DNA from: CAVSRC01 sp963750065
GTDB lineage: Bacteria > Pseudomonadota > Alphaproteobacteria > Rhizobiales > Kaistiaceae
Length of the DNA stretch: 64,000 nt
Assembly (NCBI GenBank): GCA_963750065.1
Contig: CAVVPK010000021.1
Span: 45,596 to 109,595 of the forward strand
Direction: 5' to 3'
The stretch's first letter is position 1. Each line of letters begins with the position of its first letter. Shown here piece after piece: positions 29,566 through 39,787 of this stretch. The notes beneath the pieces are model-generated. The model did no database searches. It saw only the letters and a list, made by a program, of their open reading frames with translations, and was not told the origin of the DNA. The translations under genes and the position numbers were made by a program.

Positions 29566-30777
29566 GTGGACAGGATGAATGCCCCGGTGGGCGCTATCGT
29601 CCTGATCCTGGGGCTATTAGGGGCTTTTGCCCCGCTGGCCACCGATATGTACCTGCCGAGCTTTCACCTGATGGCCGAGCACTTCGGTGTCGCCGAGGGC
29701 AGCATCGAGGCAACGCTATCCGTCTTCTTTCTCGGACTCGCTGTCGGGCAGGCAATCTACGGGCCGTTGATCGATCGCTACGGTCGGCGCGGTCCTCTGC
29801 TGGCTGGCATCGGCGTCTACATTCTGGCGACGGTGTTCTGCCTGTTGACTGCGGATATCGGGAGCTTCTCGGCGTTTCGCTTCCTTCAGGCCATCGGCGG
29901 CTGCGCCGGCATGGTCATCGGCCGGGCGATCGTCAGCGATCTCTTCGACACACGGGAAAGTGCCCGCGCCCTGTCGCTTCTCATGATCGTCGGAACGATG
30001 GGCCCCATCCTCGCTCCCATCCTGGGAGGCATCATCGTCACCTATGCCGCCTGGCAGGCCATCTTCGTGGTGATGCTTGCCTTCGGATTTCTTTGCATCG
30101 GGCTTGTCTGGTTCTTCATTCCGGAAACGCTGCCGCCCGACAAGCGTCGGATCGGAAGCCCCCTGGGATTCTTGCGGACTTGGGCCGGGCTGATGACCCA
30201 TCCCGGCTTCATCGTGCCGGCGGTCGTCGGCGGCCTCGCTCAAGCCTGCATGTTTGCATTCATCACCGGCTCGCCCTTCGTCTTCATCAACCTGCACGGG
30301 GCGAGCGCCCAGGCCTATGGCTTTCTGTTCGCGCTGATTGCCTGCGCGTTGATCGTCTCGGCGCAGCTCAACCGGATGGCGTTGCGGCGCAGCACTCCTG
30401 AATTCCTGCTTGGTGCGGCCCTGGCAACGAATGCCATCGCTGGGATTGCGACGGTTGCGGTCGTCCCCGCGAACAGCCTCGTCGCGCTGCTCGTCCCCTT
30501 GTGGGTCGCCATCGGCACACTTGGTTTCATCGGCGCCAACGCGGCAGCTACCGCGATGGCGGCGAGCGCCAGCCATTTCGGCAGCGCGTCGTCATTGATT
30601 GGCGTTCTGCAGTTCGGCTGCGCCTTTGTGGTCAGCGGACTGGTCGCCGCGACCCAGAACGGCACCGCCTATCCGATGACGGTTGCGATTGCCGTGTGCG
30701 GGATATCCGCCACGACCCTGTGGTTCGCCGGCGGCAGGACGGGACGGTCGTTGGGAGCCGGCGTCGAGGCCGGTTGA
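29566..30777 (+). CDS. Bcr/CflA family MFS drug efflux transporter
   Basis: A 403-residue protein with 12 membrane segments. The Bcr/CflA signature LATDMYLPSFHLMAEHF lies in the first loop, followed by GPLIDRYGRRGPLLAGI (the MFS motif A) and RAIVSDLFDTRESARALSLL. The family exports small drugs such as bicyclomycin or chloramphenicol and also cysteine or arabinose in some hosts; the substrate here is unknown. It starts with GTG at 29566 (an ATG at 29575 is possible) and lies eight bases after the aldolase. Its base composition is slightly less GC-extreme than its neighbours. Confidence 0.9.
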   Translation: MDRMNAPVGAIVLILGLLGAFAPLATDMYLPSFHLMAEHFGVAEGSIEATLSVFFLGLAVGQAIYGPLIDRYGRRGPLLAGIGVYILATVFCLLTADIGSFSAFRFLQAIGGCAGMVIGRAIVSDLFDTRESARALSLLMIVGTMGPILAPILGGIIVTYAAWQAIFVVMLAFGFLCIGLVWFFIPETLPPDKRRIGSPLGFLRTWAGLMTHPGFIVPAVVGGLAQACMFAFITGSPFVFINLHGASAQAYGFLFALIACALIVSAQLNRMALRRSTPEFLLGAALATNAIAGIATVAVVPANSLVALLVPLWVAIGTLGFIGANAAATAMAASASHFGSASSLIGVLQFGCAFVVSGLVAATQNGTAYPMTVAIAVCGISATTLWFAGGRTGRSLGAGVEAG

Positions 30778-30802
30778 CGCCCAACTCGACGAGACGTCGC
30801 CT

Positions 30803-32116
<1,314 letters not shown>

Positions 32117-32204
32117 GGGCTGAGCCTGCCGTTGTCGGGGTTACGGCGCGGTCTAGCAGAGGCCGGCGGTGTTGCCAATCAACAGCGGTGCCTGCAGGCT
32201 GCTG

Positions 32205-32930
32205 CTACGGCGGCAGCGGCGCGGTCACCGCCAGAAAGCGGCGGTCGGGTCCCTCGAAGCCGACGGTGTACATGCCCAGGATGACGGCAAGCACCGGCTG
32301 GCCGCCCGGCGGATAGTAGGTGAACACATCGGAGATTGCGTAGCCCAGCGGGCAGTGACGGCTCGACGGGACCTGGCTGTCGCTGGCAAGCGTGTGCGTG
32401 CCGCCCGCGGCCGTGGTGAGCGTCAGGCGGAAGCCGTGGAACGGCTGGCCCATGTCGGGGCAGTTGTCGACCGGCAACTCGATCTCGCCGAGCGCCAGGT
32501 CGTAGGCGGCGCCGCCCATGGGCGTGACGATGCGCGGCAGGAAGACGACGCGGTGCGGATCGGCGGAGAGCTCGGTCGGCGGGTTCATGGCAACATGATT
32601 GCCGGGAACGCCGACCTGGCGGGCGGCAAGGATCGGCCGCGCCTTGTCGCGGGCCTCGGCGCGCGTCTGCTGCAGCGGCGCCAGTTCGCCCTGGGTCAAC
32701 ACGCGGATCGGCGTGCCGGCGACCCAGCTGTCGTCGCTGGTGTTGACGATATAGATGTTCGAATAGGGGAAGCCGGAGCCGTCCTGGACGCCGTATTCCT
32801 CGAAGGCGAAGGTGCGCCCATCGGGAGAGAAACCGAGGATCTCCCGCTGGGCGTAGTCGCCGGCCATTGCGGCGCCGCAGGCAAGCGCGATGACGACAAG
32901 GGCGCCGGCGATTGAGCGCGCCGCCCGCAC
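32205..32930 (-). CDS. DUF2259 domain exported protein
   Basis: A 241-residue protein with a signal peptide (GALVVIALACGAAMAGD). The mature start GDYAQREILGFSPDGRTFAFEEYGVQDGSGFPYSN is the DUF2259 hallmark, with later PVDNCPDMGQPFHGF and SSRHCPLGYAISDVFTYYPP. Function is unknown; members are periplasmic and common in Hyphomicrobiales. Its start is two bases after the rpe stop, so it is probably expressed from the rpe promoter. Confidence 0.85.
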   Translation of the reverse strand: MRAARSIAGALVVIALACGAAMAGDYAQREILGFSPDGRTFAFEEYGVQDGSGFPYSNIYIVNTSDDSWVAGTPIRVLTQGELAPLQQTRAEARDKARPILAARQVGVPGNHVAMNPPTELSADPHRVVFLPRIVTPMGGAAYDLALGEIELPVDNCPDMGQPFHGFRLTLTTAAGGTHTLASDSQVPSSRHCPLGYAISDVFTYYPPGGQPVLAVILGMYTVGFEGPDRRFLAVTAPLPP

Positions 32931-32932
32931 GG

Positions 32933-33607
32933 TTAAACCGCGATGCTTTCGGCGGCCCGTCTCAATGCCGCGATGTTGTCCCCGTAGGCGCCGCTACCGC
33001 CGGCAAAGACGGCCGAGCCGGTGACCAGGACATCGGCGCCGGCTTCGGCGATGGCGCGGGCATTTTTGGTCGTGATGCCGCCGTCGACCTCGATGACGAT
33101 GTCGCGGCCGCCGATCATGGCGCGGATCTCGGCGATCTTGGCAAGCGACTCGGGAATGAATGCCTGGCCGCCGAAGCCTGGATTGACGCTCATCACCAGG
33201 ACGAGGTCGACGAGGTCGAGGACATAGGGAAGGGCGGTTGCCGGAGTTGCGGGATTGAGCACCACGCCGGCCTTCTTGCCGAGCCCGCGAATCGCCTGCA
33301 GCGAGCGGTGGAGGTGCGGGCCGGCTTCGACATGGACGGTCATGCGGTCGGCCCCGGCCTCGGCAAAGGCGGCGAGGTAGGGATCGGCGGGCGAAATCAT
33401 CAAGTGGACGTCGAGCGGTTTCCGTGTATGGGGCCGGATCGCCCGCACCACGCCCGGCCCTATGGTGAGGTTGGGCACGAAATGGCCGTCCATGACGTCG
33501 ACGTGGATCCAGTCGGCGCCGGCCGCATCGACCGCGGCGACTTCCTCGCCCAGCCGGGCGAAATCAGCCGACAGAATAGAGGGCGCGATCAGAACTCGGC
33601 GATCCAT
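32933..33607 (-). CDS. rpe: Ribulose-phosphate 3-epimerase
   Basis: Interconverts ribulose 5-phosphate and xylulose 5-phosphate. 224 residues with the full set of (beta/alpha)8 motifs: IAPSILSADFARLGEE, IHVDVMDGHFVPNLTIGP with metal-binding His/Asp, LDVHLMI, VMSVNPGFGGQAF and IEVDGGI. The start is ATG 33607; an earlier in-frame ATG lacks a ribosome-binding site. Confidence 0.97.
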   Translation of the reverse strand: MDRRVLIAPSILSADFARLGEEVAAVDAAGADWIHVDVMDGHFVPNLTIGPGVVRAIRPHTRKPLDVHLMISPADPYLAAFAEAGADRMTVHVEAGPHLHRSLQAIRGLGKKAGVVLNPATPATALPYVLDLVDLVLVMSVNPGFGGQAFIPESLAKIAEIRAMIGGRDIVIEVDGGITTKNARAIAEAGADVLVTGSAVFAGGSGAYGDNIAALRRAAESIAV

Positions 33608-33757
33608 GCCATCGGCGGTATCATGCAAGTCCGCCGGGCGCAATCATATGGGCGGCCGAGTCGCCTCACAATGGCTGGATGCGGACGAGCCCGGCACCGC
33701 CGAAGCCTGCAGACGCGGGGGGAAGGCACGTGCCGCCGCAAATGGGAAGGAACCTCG

Positions 33758-34156
33758 ATGAGTCAGGAATTCTTCTGGTTGGCGCTGACGGTCGCGATGA
33801 CCGGACTGATCTGGGTGCCATACATTCTCGATCGAATCGCCACACGCGGGCTGATGGGCACCTTTGCCAATCCGGGGCCCAAACTGCCGCAGCAATCGGT
33901 GTGGGCCGAACGCATGAAGGCCGCGCACTACAACGCGGTCGAGAACCTGATGGTGTTCGCGCCTCTCGTCCTGATGCTGCACGCGCTCAACATCTCGACG
34001 GGGGCGACAGTGGCAGCGGCGGCAACCTATTTCTGGGCGCGGCTGATTCACCTCGTGGTCTACACGATGGGCATTCCAGTCGTGCGCACGCTCGCCTTCG
34101 CGGTGGGTTTCTTCGCCCAGGCGGTGCTGCTGCTGGCGGTGTTCGGCGTGATGTGA
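33758..34156 (+). CDS. MAPEG family membrane protein
   Basis: A 132-residue protein with four membrane helices. WAERMKAAHYNAVENLMVFAPLVLM (helix 2 with the conserved Arg/Asn/Glu) and ATYFWARLIHLVVYTMGIPVVRTLAF are the MAPEG signatures. Relatives include microsomal glutathione S-transferases and eicosanoid enzymes; bacterial members are mostly uncharacterised. Starts at 33758 after GGAAGGAACC. Confidence 0.88.
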   Translation: MSQEFFWLALTVAMTGLIWVPYILDRIATRGLMGTFANPGPKLPQQSVWAERMKAAHYNAVENLMVFAPLVLMLHALNISTGATVAAAATYFWARLIHLVVYTMGIPVVRTLAFAVGFFAQAVLLLAVFGVM

Positions 34157-34243
34157 AAATTTTAGCGGCTGCATTAATCGTCCGCTAACCATGTGCCGGC
34201 ATAGTCATCGTCGCGGATAGGTACTGCGTACCGCACTGGTTTC

Positions 34244-34281
34244 ACCGCCCCGGCCGGCGACGTCCGGGGCGGTCTTGTCTT
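34244..34281 (+). terminator. Probable terminator downstream of the MAPEG gene
   Basis: ACCGCCCCGG (34244-34253) pairs with CCGGGGCGGT (34264-34273); a T-rich CTTGTCTT follows on the plus strand. It lies about 90 bases after the MAPEG stop and abuts the end of the convergent peptidase gene. Confidence 0.65.
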
Positions 34282-35258
34282 CAGCCAAATTTCTCGCGCC
34301 AGGTGGGTACGAGATCGCCCGCTGCAGGGGTCGCGGCGTAGATGCCGCGGGCGATGGCGCGGGCCATGCACGCCGCACCGGCAGCGCCGATGGCGATCAT
34401 GTCAGCCGTTGCCGTCACCCGGCCGGTGGCGAGTGCAAAGATCATGTCGCCATCCATGGGTGTATGCGACGGCCACAGAGCGCGGGCGAAGCCGTCATGC
34501 GCCATGACCGCCAGCCGCTTGGCTTCCGCCTTGGTCAGGTGCGCATCGGTGGCGACGACCGCGATCGTCGTGCTCGCCCGGTCGATCTGGCCCTTGTGAC
34601 GCAGCGCCGTGGCCGCGGCGGGGTAGGCGGGGGGCGGACCGAGGCCGCCGAACTCGCCGCCCTGTTCGAAGGGCGCCGCCCAGAAATGGGCGGTATCGCC
34701 GATGGTCGCCTGGCCGAGCGCATTGACCGCCGCCAGGGCCGCAACGGTGATGCCGCTGTCCAGCCGCATGGAGGCAGAGCCGAGGCCACCCTTGAGGTTG
34801 ACGGTGGTGGCGCCGGCGCCGGCGCCGACGCTGCCGAGAGCGAAATCGTGCGCAGCGGCGTTGAGCGCGGCGCGGCCGAGCGCCGGGTAGGGCGAGGTGG
34901 CCCCCCAGTCCTTGTCGCCGCCATTCAGCAAATCGAAGAGGATGGCGGCCGGAACGATTGGCACGCGGACCGGGCCGATGGCGACGCCGCGGCCGGCTTC
35001 GGCAAGACCCGACATGACACCGCTGGCCGCCTCGAGACCGAAGGCCGAGCCACCGGAGAGCACCACCGCATCGATGGTGGCGATGGTCTGCTCAGGCGCC
35101 AGCAGGTCGCTGTCGCGGGTTCCCGGCGCCCCACCCATGACGTGACCGGAAGCGACAGCCGGTTCGTCGCACAGCACCACCGTGACGCCGGATTTGAGTT
35201 TTGCATCGTCAGCGTTGCCGACGCTGAGGCCGGCGACGTCGGTGAGGAGGTTTTTCAC
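34281..35258 (-). CDS. P1 family peptidase (DmpA/aminopeptidase-like, N-terminal nucleophile)
   Basis: A 325-residue member of the S58/P1 family, which cuts itself before a Ser to form two chains. Family segments are LTDVAGLSVGNADD at the start, VVLSGGSAFGLEAASGVM, and TVNLKGGLGSAS, where self-cleavage before Ser is expected. Such enzymes release N-terminal amino acids or act on beta-peptides or D-amino acid amides. I chose the GTG start at 35258, seven bases after GGAGGAT. It lies 25 bases downstream of a LIV-type binding protein gene, so a link to peptide or amino-acid uptake is plausible. Confidence 0.85.
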   Translation of the reverse strand: MKNLLTDVAGLSVGNADDAKLKSGVTVVLCDEPAVASGHVMGGAPGTRDSDLLAPEQTIATIDAVVLSGGSAFGLEAASGVMSGLAEAGRGVAIGPVRVPIVPAAILFDLLNGGDKDWGATSPYPALGRAALNAAAHDFALGSVGAGAGATTVNLKGGLGSASMRLDSGITVAALAAVNALGQATIGDTAHFWAAPFEQGGEFGGLGPPPAYPAAATALRHKGQIDRASTTIAVVATDAHLTKAEAKRLAVMAHDGFARALWPSHTPMDGDMIFALATGRVTATADMIAIGAAGAACMARAIARGIYAATPAAGDLVPTWREKFG

Positions 35259-35283
35259 GGCCGATCCTCCGGGTAACGCGCCG

Positions 35284-36396
35284 TCAATTGCCGGCGGCGC
35301 CAAGCCGGCCATCGCGCCACTCATAGAGAACGAAACCCGGCAGCGACATGTCGCCCTTGGCATCGAAGGTGAGATCGCCGATGACGGTGGCGAAGCGGCG
35401 GCTGTCCATCGCCTTGACGACGGCATCGAAATCGTTCGCACCGGCGGCCGTGGCTGCCGCGGCCCAGACTTGTACGGCGGCGTAGCTCGGCAGCACATAG
35501 CCTTCCGGCTCGACGCCGCGGGCGCGGAACGCCGCTACCACATCCGCGGCACCGGGGTTCAGGCGCGCGTCGGGCGCAAAGGTGACCAGCGTGCCGTCGG
35601 CGGCAGCGCCGGCCACGTCGCGATATTCGTTGGTCACCAGCGCGTCGGGACCGACGATCACCGTATCCAGCCCCGAGGCGCGGATCTGGCGCGCGATCAG
35701 GCCTGCCTCGGTCGGGTAGCCGCCGATATAGACGACACCGATATTGGCCGCCTGCAGATGGTCCACCAGGTCGGTGAAATCGCGTGTGCCGGGATCGTAT
35801 TCCTCGGTGAAGGCTTCGCGCTTTCCCGCCGCGTTCATGGCCCGCCGCGTGGCGTCGGCAAGGGCCTTGCCGTAGGGACTGCGGTCGTCGATCACGGCAA
35901 CCGCCTTGCCGGGGAAGCGCTTGGCGATGGCCTGGCCGGCAACGACGCCCTGTTCATCGTCACGACCGGCCAGCCGATAGATGCCGGCGCCGGGGCGCTT
36001 GTCGGTGTAGTCCGGCCAGGTGGTGGCGGGCGAAATCTCGACGATCCGGTTGGCCACATAGACCGAGGCCGCGGCCAGCGAGGCGCCGAGACAGAGATGG
36101 CCGACGACCATGACGGCGCCCTTGCCGGCGAGCTGGTTGGCGACGGCATCGGCGGTCTTGGGATCGCACTTGTCGTCCATCGCCTGAAGCGCCAACGGTG
36201 TCCCGTTGACACCGCCGGCGGCGTTGATGTCGGCGACCGCCTGGGCGGCACCGTCCTGCATCTCGCCGCCGAAGATGGCGAAGCTGCCCGACATCGGGCC
36301 GGCGACACCGATGATCGTCTCCGCCTCGGCGAGCCCGGCGGCAAACAGGCCGGCAGCGGCAATCAGGCAAGCGGCGAAGCGGACTCGAGCGGGCAC
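35284..36396 (-). CDS. LIV-type ABC transporter substrate-binding protein (second, divergent copy)
   Basis: A 370-residue type I periplasmic binding protein with a signal peptide (FAACLIAAAGLFAAGLAEA). The mature protein begins ETIIGVAGPMSGSFAIFG and has two Cys (DDKCDP, VVGHLCLGAS), as in its neighbour at 36529. The two share about half their residues, a sign of gene duplication. It is separated from the neighbour by a strong terminator and leads into the P1 peptidase gene, so it is probably expressed apart from the transporter. The GTG start at 36396 is tentative. Confidence 0.85.
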   Translation of the reverse strand: MPARVRFAACLIAAAGLFAAGLAEAETIIGVAGPMSGSFAIFGGEMQDGAAQAVADINAAGGVNGTPLALQAMDDKCDPKTADAVANQLAGKGAVMVVGHLCLGASLAAASVYVANRIVEISPATTWPDYTDKRPGAGIYRLAGRDDEQGVVAGQAIAKRFPGKAVAVIDDRSPYGKALADATRRAMNAAGKREAFTEEYDPGTRDFTDLVDHLQAANIGVVYIGGYPTEAGLIARQIRASGLDTVIVGPDALVTNEYRDVAGAAADGTLVTFAPDARLNPGAADVVAAFRARGVEPEGYVLPSYAAVQVWAAAATAAGANDFDAVVKAMDSRRFATVIGDLTFDAKGDMSLPGFVLYEWRDGRLGAAGN

Positions 36397-36463
36397 TGGC
36401 AGCGGCTCCACGGGGCGCGGTCTCAGGCCAGCCAAACTGCAACCGCGCTGCGGAGAAGGCAAA

Positions 36464-36494
36464 CAAAAACCCCGGCGTTGCCGCCGGGGTTCGT
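36464..36494 (-). terminator. Rho-independent terminator after the LIV binding-protein gene
   Basis: On the minus strand AACCCCGGCG and CGCCGGGGTT form a perfect 10-bp stem around a four-base loop (36468-36491), followed by TTTGTTT. It lies about 35 bases after the stop at 36529. Confidence 0.9.
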
Positions 36495-36528
36495 GCACCG
36501 CCTTAAGACGGCGATGATCGCGAAGGGA

Positions 36529-37635
36529 CTACATGGTCAGGTAGTCGTACTTGCCGTTCTTCCACTCGTAGATGACGTAGCCGGGCAGGGTGACGTCACC
36601 CTTCTTGTCGAAGTTCAACTTGCCGAGGACCGTGTTGAAGGTCGTCTTGTACATTTCCGCGGTGACCTTGTCGAAGTCGGTCGTGCCGGCGGCCTTGACG
36701 GCATCGGCCCAGATCATGACGGCCGCGTAGGTGTAGAGCGAGTAGCCCTCGGCCGTGCGGCCGGCGGCCTGCAGCTCGTCCACGATCGGCTTGGCTTCCG
36801 GGTTTTTCCGCGGATCGGGCGAGAAGGTCATCAGCGTGCCGTTGCCGGCGTCGCCGGTGATCTGCCAGTACTCGTCGGTGACCAGTGCGTCACCGGACAT
36901 CAGAATGGTGTTCATGCCCTGCTGCACCATCTGGCGCTTAATCAGGCCGGCTTCGGTGTGGTAGCCGCCGACATAAAGCACGTCGATGTTGTTGGCCTTC
37001 AGCTTGGAGACCAGAGCGCTGTAGTCCTTTTCGCCGGCGTTGTAGGCCTCGTCGAGGACTTCCTTCTTGCCCGCCTCGTTCATGAACTTGCGAGTCTGAT
37101 CGGCAAGGCCCTTACCGTAGGTGCTCTTGTCGTCGATGATGGCGATGTTCTTGTCCTTGAAGTGCGAGGCAAGGAACTGGCCCGCGACCAGGCCCTGCTG
37201 GTCGTCACGGCCACAGACGCGGAACGTGCCAGGGCCGGGACGTTGGTCGGTGAATGCCGGGTTGGTCGAAGCCGGCGAGATCTGGACGACGTTGGCGTCG
37301 GAATAGACCGACGACGCCGGGATCGACGAGCCGGAGCAGAAATGCCCGGCGACAAACAGCACGCCCTTGGCGACGAGCTGGTTGGCGACGGCGACTGCCT
37401 GCTTCGGATCGCAGGCGTCGTCACCGACCTCGAGGTTGACCTTCTGGCCGAGAAGGCCGCCGGCCTTGTTCAGATCGGCGACTGCCTGTTCGGCACCGGC
37501 CTTGAGCTGTGCGCCGAACGAGGCGTACTGGCCGGTGATCGGACCGACAGTCGCGATCGAGATGTCAGCGTGAGCGATACCGGCCATTGCTAAGGTGAAT
37601 GACAGGGCAATGCCAGTTTTCAGTAAGTTCCTCAT
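36529..37635 (-). CDS. livK: Branched-chain amino acid ABC transporter substrate-binding protein
   Basis: A 368-residue periplasmic binding protein. Signal peptide LLKTGIALSFTLAMAGIAHA; the mature chain ISIATVGPITGQYASFGAQLK and AKGVLFVAGHFCSGSSIPAS with the Ser/Thr ligands for the amino acid alpha-groups, and VLYVGGYHTEAGL in the hinge region. It lies at the end of the first LIV operon (livH-livM-livG-livF-DUF6867-livK) and is followed by a strong terminator. A 139-base gap precedes it, enough for its own promoter. Confidence 0.93.
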   Translation of the reverse strand: MRNLLKTGIALSFTLAMAGIAHADISIATVGPITGQYASFGAQLKAGAEQAVADLNKAGGLLGQKVNLEVGDDACDPKQAVAVANQLVAKGVLFVAGHFCSGSSIPASSVYSDANVVQISPASTNPAFTDQRPGPGTFRVCGRDDQQGLVAGQFLASHFKDKNIAIIDDKSTYGKGLADQTRKFMNEAGKKEVLDEAYNAGEKDYSALVSKLKANNIDVLYVGGYHTEAGLIKRQMVQQGMNTILMSGDALVTDEYWQITGDAGNGTLMTFSPDPRKNPEAKPIVDELQAAGRTAEGYSLYTYAAVMIWADAVKAAGTTDFDKVTAEMYKTTFNTVLGKLNFDKKGDVTLPGYVIYEWKNGKYDYLTM

Positions 37636-37774
37636 GCGTAAGTCCCCTCTGTACCTGGTGCCCAAAAAAAGCACCGTGCCTTTAGCGGGGCAGTTCCCCC
37701 ACTAAATTCAAATTATCCTAATTCCAACTATCCTGCCACCGCCAAAACGGCGCAGATTTCAATGGCTTCCGGCG

Positions 37775-38146
37775 TCAGGCGCTTTCCGGCGCGCCGTCTC
37801 CGGCCGGAGAGCGGCGGCGCCAGGACAGCGGGCCGGCCCGCCTGTAGAGCCAGCCATACTGGCTGACCATCTGGCTGGCGCGGGTGATGCGGTAGCCAAG
37901 TGCGGCCAATACGGCAAGGATGACCACGTCGACGACGAAGTAATGCAAAGACAGCAAGGTGCCGTGGAAAAGGGCGTAATGGATGAACCGTACTGCGGCC
38001 GTCAGAAAGAAGGTATAGAGCACCAGGAGCTTGACCGGTGCCCAGGTGTAGGCCAACGCCCGTCCGACCAAATACGCGGCGGCGCCCCCGAGAAACACGG
38101 TAACCAGCAGAAAATCGATGATGTTGGTCTGGTAGAGTAGACCCAT
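37775..38146 (-). CDS. DUF6867 small membrane protein in the LIV operon
   Basis: A 123-residue protein with three membrane helices: IIDFLLVTVFLGGAAAYLVGRALA, VKLLVLYTFFLTAAVRFIHYALF and VVDVVILAVLAALGYRI. The family DUF6867 is commonly found just after livF in Hyphomicrobiales; its role is unknown. SQYGWLYRRAGPLSWRR is a cytoplasmic basic tail. It starts 17 bases after the livF stop and precedes livK. It could be a small accessory subunit of the transporter, which is inference. Confidence 0.8.
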   Translation of the reverse strand: MGLLYQTNIIDFLLVTVFLGGAAAYLVGRALAYTWAPVKLLVLYTFFLTAAVRFIHYALFHGTLLSLHYFVVDVVILAVLAALGYRITRASQMVSQYGWLYRRAGPLSWRRRSPAGDGAPESA

Positions 38147-38162
38147 AGACGTGTTCCCGACT

Positions 38163-38888
38163 CTAGTGGTGGCCGCCTTCGAGATAGGCCCGGCGTACTT
38201 CTTCGCGGGCCAGCAGTTCCTTGCCCGTGCCGGTCAGCGAAATCGTGCCGTTGACCATGACGTAGCCGCGGTGGGCCAGGCGCAGCGCGTGATAGGCGTT
38301 CTGCTCGACGAGAAAGACGGTCAGCCCGTCGCGCTCGTTGAGGTCGCGCAGCACGCCGAAGATCTGGCGCACGATCAGCGGTGCCAGTCCCAGCGACGGC
38401 TCGTCGAGCAGCAGCAGGCGCGGCCGGCTCATCAGCGCGCGGGCGATCGCCAGCATCTGCTGTTCGCCGCCCGACAGCGTGCCGCCACGCTGGCTGGCGC
38501 GCTGCTTGAGGACCGGAAAGATTTCGTAGGCGCGCGCCAGATCCTCGTCGAAATGCTCCAGGCCGGTGGCGACGGCGCCCATCTGCAGGTTTTCCAGCAC
38601 CGTCATGCGCGGGAAGATGTGACGGCCTTCGGGCGCCTGCGCGATGGCCATGCGCATGATCTCGTGGGTCGGCCGCTCGGTGATGTCGGTGCCGTCGAAG
38701 ACGATCTCGCCGGAGCGCGCCCGCGGACTGCCGCAGATGGTCATCATCAGCGTCGATTTGCCGGCGCCGTTGGCGCCGATCAGGGTGACGATCTCGCCCT
38801 CGTTCACTTCGACGTCGACGCCGCGCAGGGCGACGATGTTGCCGTAATAGGTCGTCACGCCGCGGACGGAGAGCAGGGGAGCAGTCAT
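38163..38888 (-). CDS. livF: LIV-type ABC transporter ATP-binding protein LivF
   Basis: A 241-residue ATPase. Walker A LIGANGAGKST, the Q-loop at AQAPEGRHIF (the LivF-specific PEGRxxFP pattern), the signature TLSGGEQQMLAIARAL and Walker B LLLLDEPSLGLAP. It overlaps livG by four bases (ATGA). It energises the importer together with LivG. Confidence 0.96.
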   Translation of the reverse strand: MTAPLLSVRGVTTYYGNIVALRGVDVEVNEGEIVTLIGANGAGKSTLMMTICGSPRARSGEIVFDGTDITERPTHEIMRMAIAQAPEGRHIFPRMTVLENLQMGAVATGLEHFDEDLARAYEIFPVLKQRASQRGGTLSGGEQQMLAIARALMSRPRLLLLDEPSLGLAPLIVRQIFGVLRDLNERDGLTVFLVEQNAYHALRLAHRGYVMVNGTISLTGTGKELLAREEVRRAYLEGGHH

Positions 38889-39787
38889 TGTGAAACCTCC
38901 GCCTCGACCTTGTCGATTTCCTCGTCGTCGACGCCGAGATAGGCGGCGATGACCTTGGGGTCGTTGCGGACGAAATCGGCGGAGCCATCCGAGATCTTCA
39001 CGCCGTAATCGAGCACCACGATGTGGTCCGAAATCTCCATGACCACGCCCATGTCGTGCTCGATGAGCAGGACGGAGATGGCGTGCTCGTCGCGGATGAA
39101 GCGGAGGAGCTTGTTGAGTTCGGCCGACTCGCGCGGATTGAGGCCGGCGGCCGGCTCGTCCAGACACAGCAGCAGGGGATCGGTGCACATGGCGCGCACG
39201 ATCTCAAGCCGCCGCTGGGCGCCATAGGGGAGGCTGGCGGCCGGATCGTCGGCGCGCTCGACGAGATCGACCTGCTGCAGCCAGTAGAGCGCCTTGTCGA
39301 TCGCCGCCTGGTGGCCGGCGCGATAGGAGGCCAGGCCGAGGATGCCGGCGATCGAGTAACCGGAGGCCAGCATCAGCTTGTTGTGCTGGGCCACCATGAG
39401 GTTCTCCAGAACCGTCATGCCGCCGAACAGGCGGATGTTCTGGAAGGTGCGGGCGACGCGCGCGTGCTTGGCAATCTCGTTCTCGGGCATGCGCTCGAGC
39501 AGGTAGAGGCCCTTGGCGCTGCCGGTCCACGTTCTGTGCTCGGTCGCCGCGGCGAGGCCGTCGAACGTGCCGGCATTCTGGGCCAGCCCGATGCGGCCCT
39601 CGGTCGGTTTGTAGAAGCCGGTGATGCAGTTGAAGACGGTCGTCTTGCCGGCGCCGTTGGGGCCGATCAGCGCGGTGATGTCGCCGCGACCGACGAAGAA
39701 CGACAGGTCGTTCACCGCCACAAGGCCGCCGAAGCGCATGGTCAGATGCTCGACCGCCAGGATGGGATCACTCTGCCAGCGGTTCAT
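38885..39787 (-). CDS. livG: LIV-type ABC transporter ATP-binding protein LivG
   Basis: A 300-residue ATPase, longer than usual for LivG (about 255) through an insert between Walker A (LIGPNGAGKTTVF) and the Q-loop, in the segment with AQNAGTFDGLAAATEHRTW and LYLLERMPENEIA. The rest is canonical: VARTFQNIRLFGGMTVLENL, signature ASLPYGAQRRLEIVRAM, Walker B LLCLDEPAAGLNP. The gene overlaps livM upstream and livF downstream by ATGA. The insert is a feature of a LivG subgroup in alphaproteobacteria, as far as I recall. Confidence 0.95.
   Translation of the reverse strand: MNRWQSDPILAVEHLTMRFGGLVAVNDLSFFVGRGDITALIGPNGAGKTTVFNCITGFYKPTEGRIGLAQNAGTFDGLAAATEHRTWTGSAKGLYLLERMPENEIAKHARVARTFQNIRLFGGMTVLENLMVAQHNKLMLASGYSIAGILGLASYRAGHQAAIDKALYWLQQVDLVERADDPAASLPYGAQRRLEIVRAMCTDPLLLCLDEPAAGLNPRESAELNKLLRFIRDEHAISVLLIEHDMGVVMEISDHIVVLDYGVKISDGSADFVRNDPKVIAAYLGVDDEEIDKVEAEVSQ

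Noticed and set aside
34174..34188. A CtrA-like box TTAA-N7-CTAA
   Set aside because: One mismatch, and it lies between two convergent genes, so there is no promoter for it to control.
35182..37593. An 803-codon open frame on the plus strand opposite two binding-protein genes
   Set aside because: Shadow of the binding-protein genes; the protein has only Gly/Arg/Val-rich text and no start signal.
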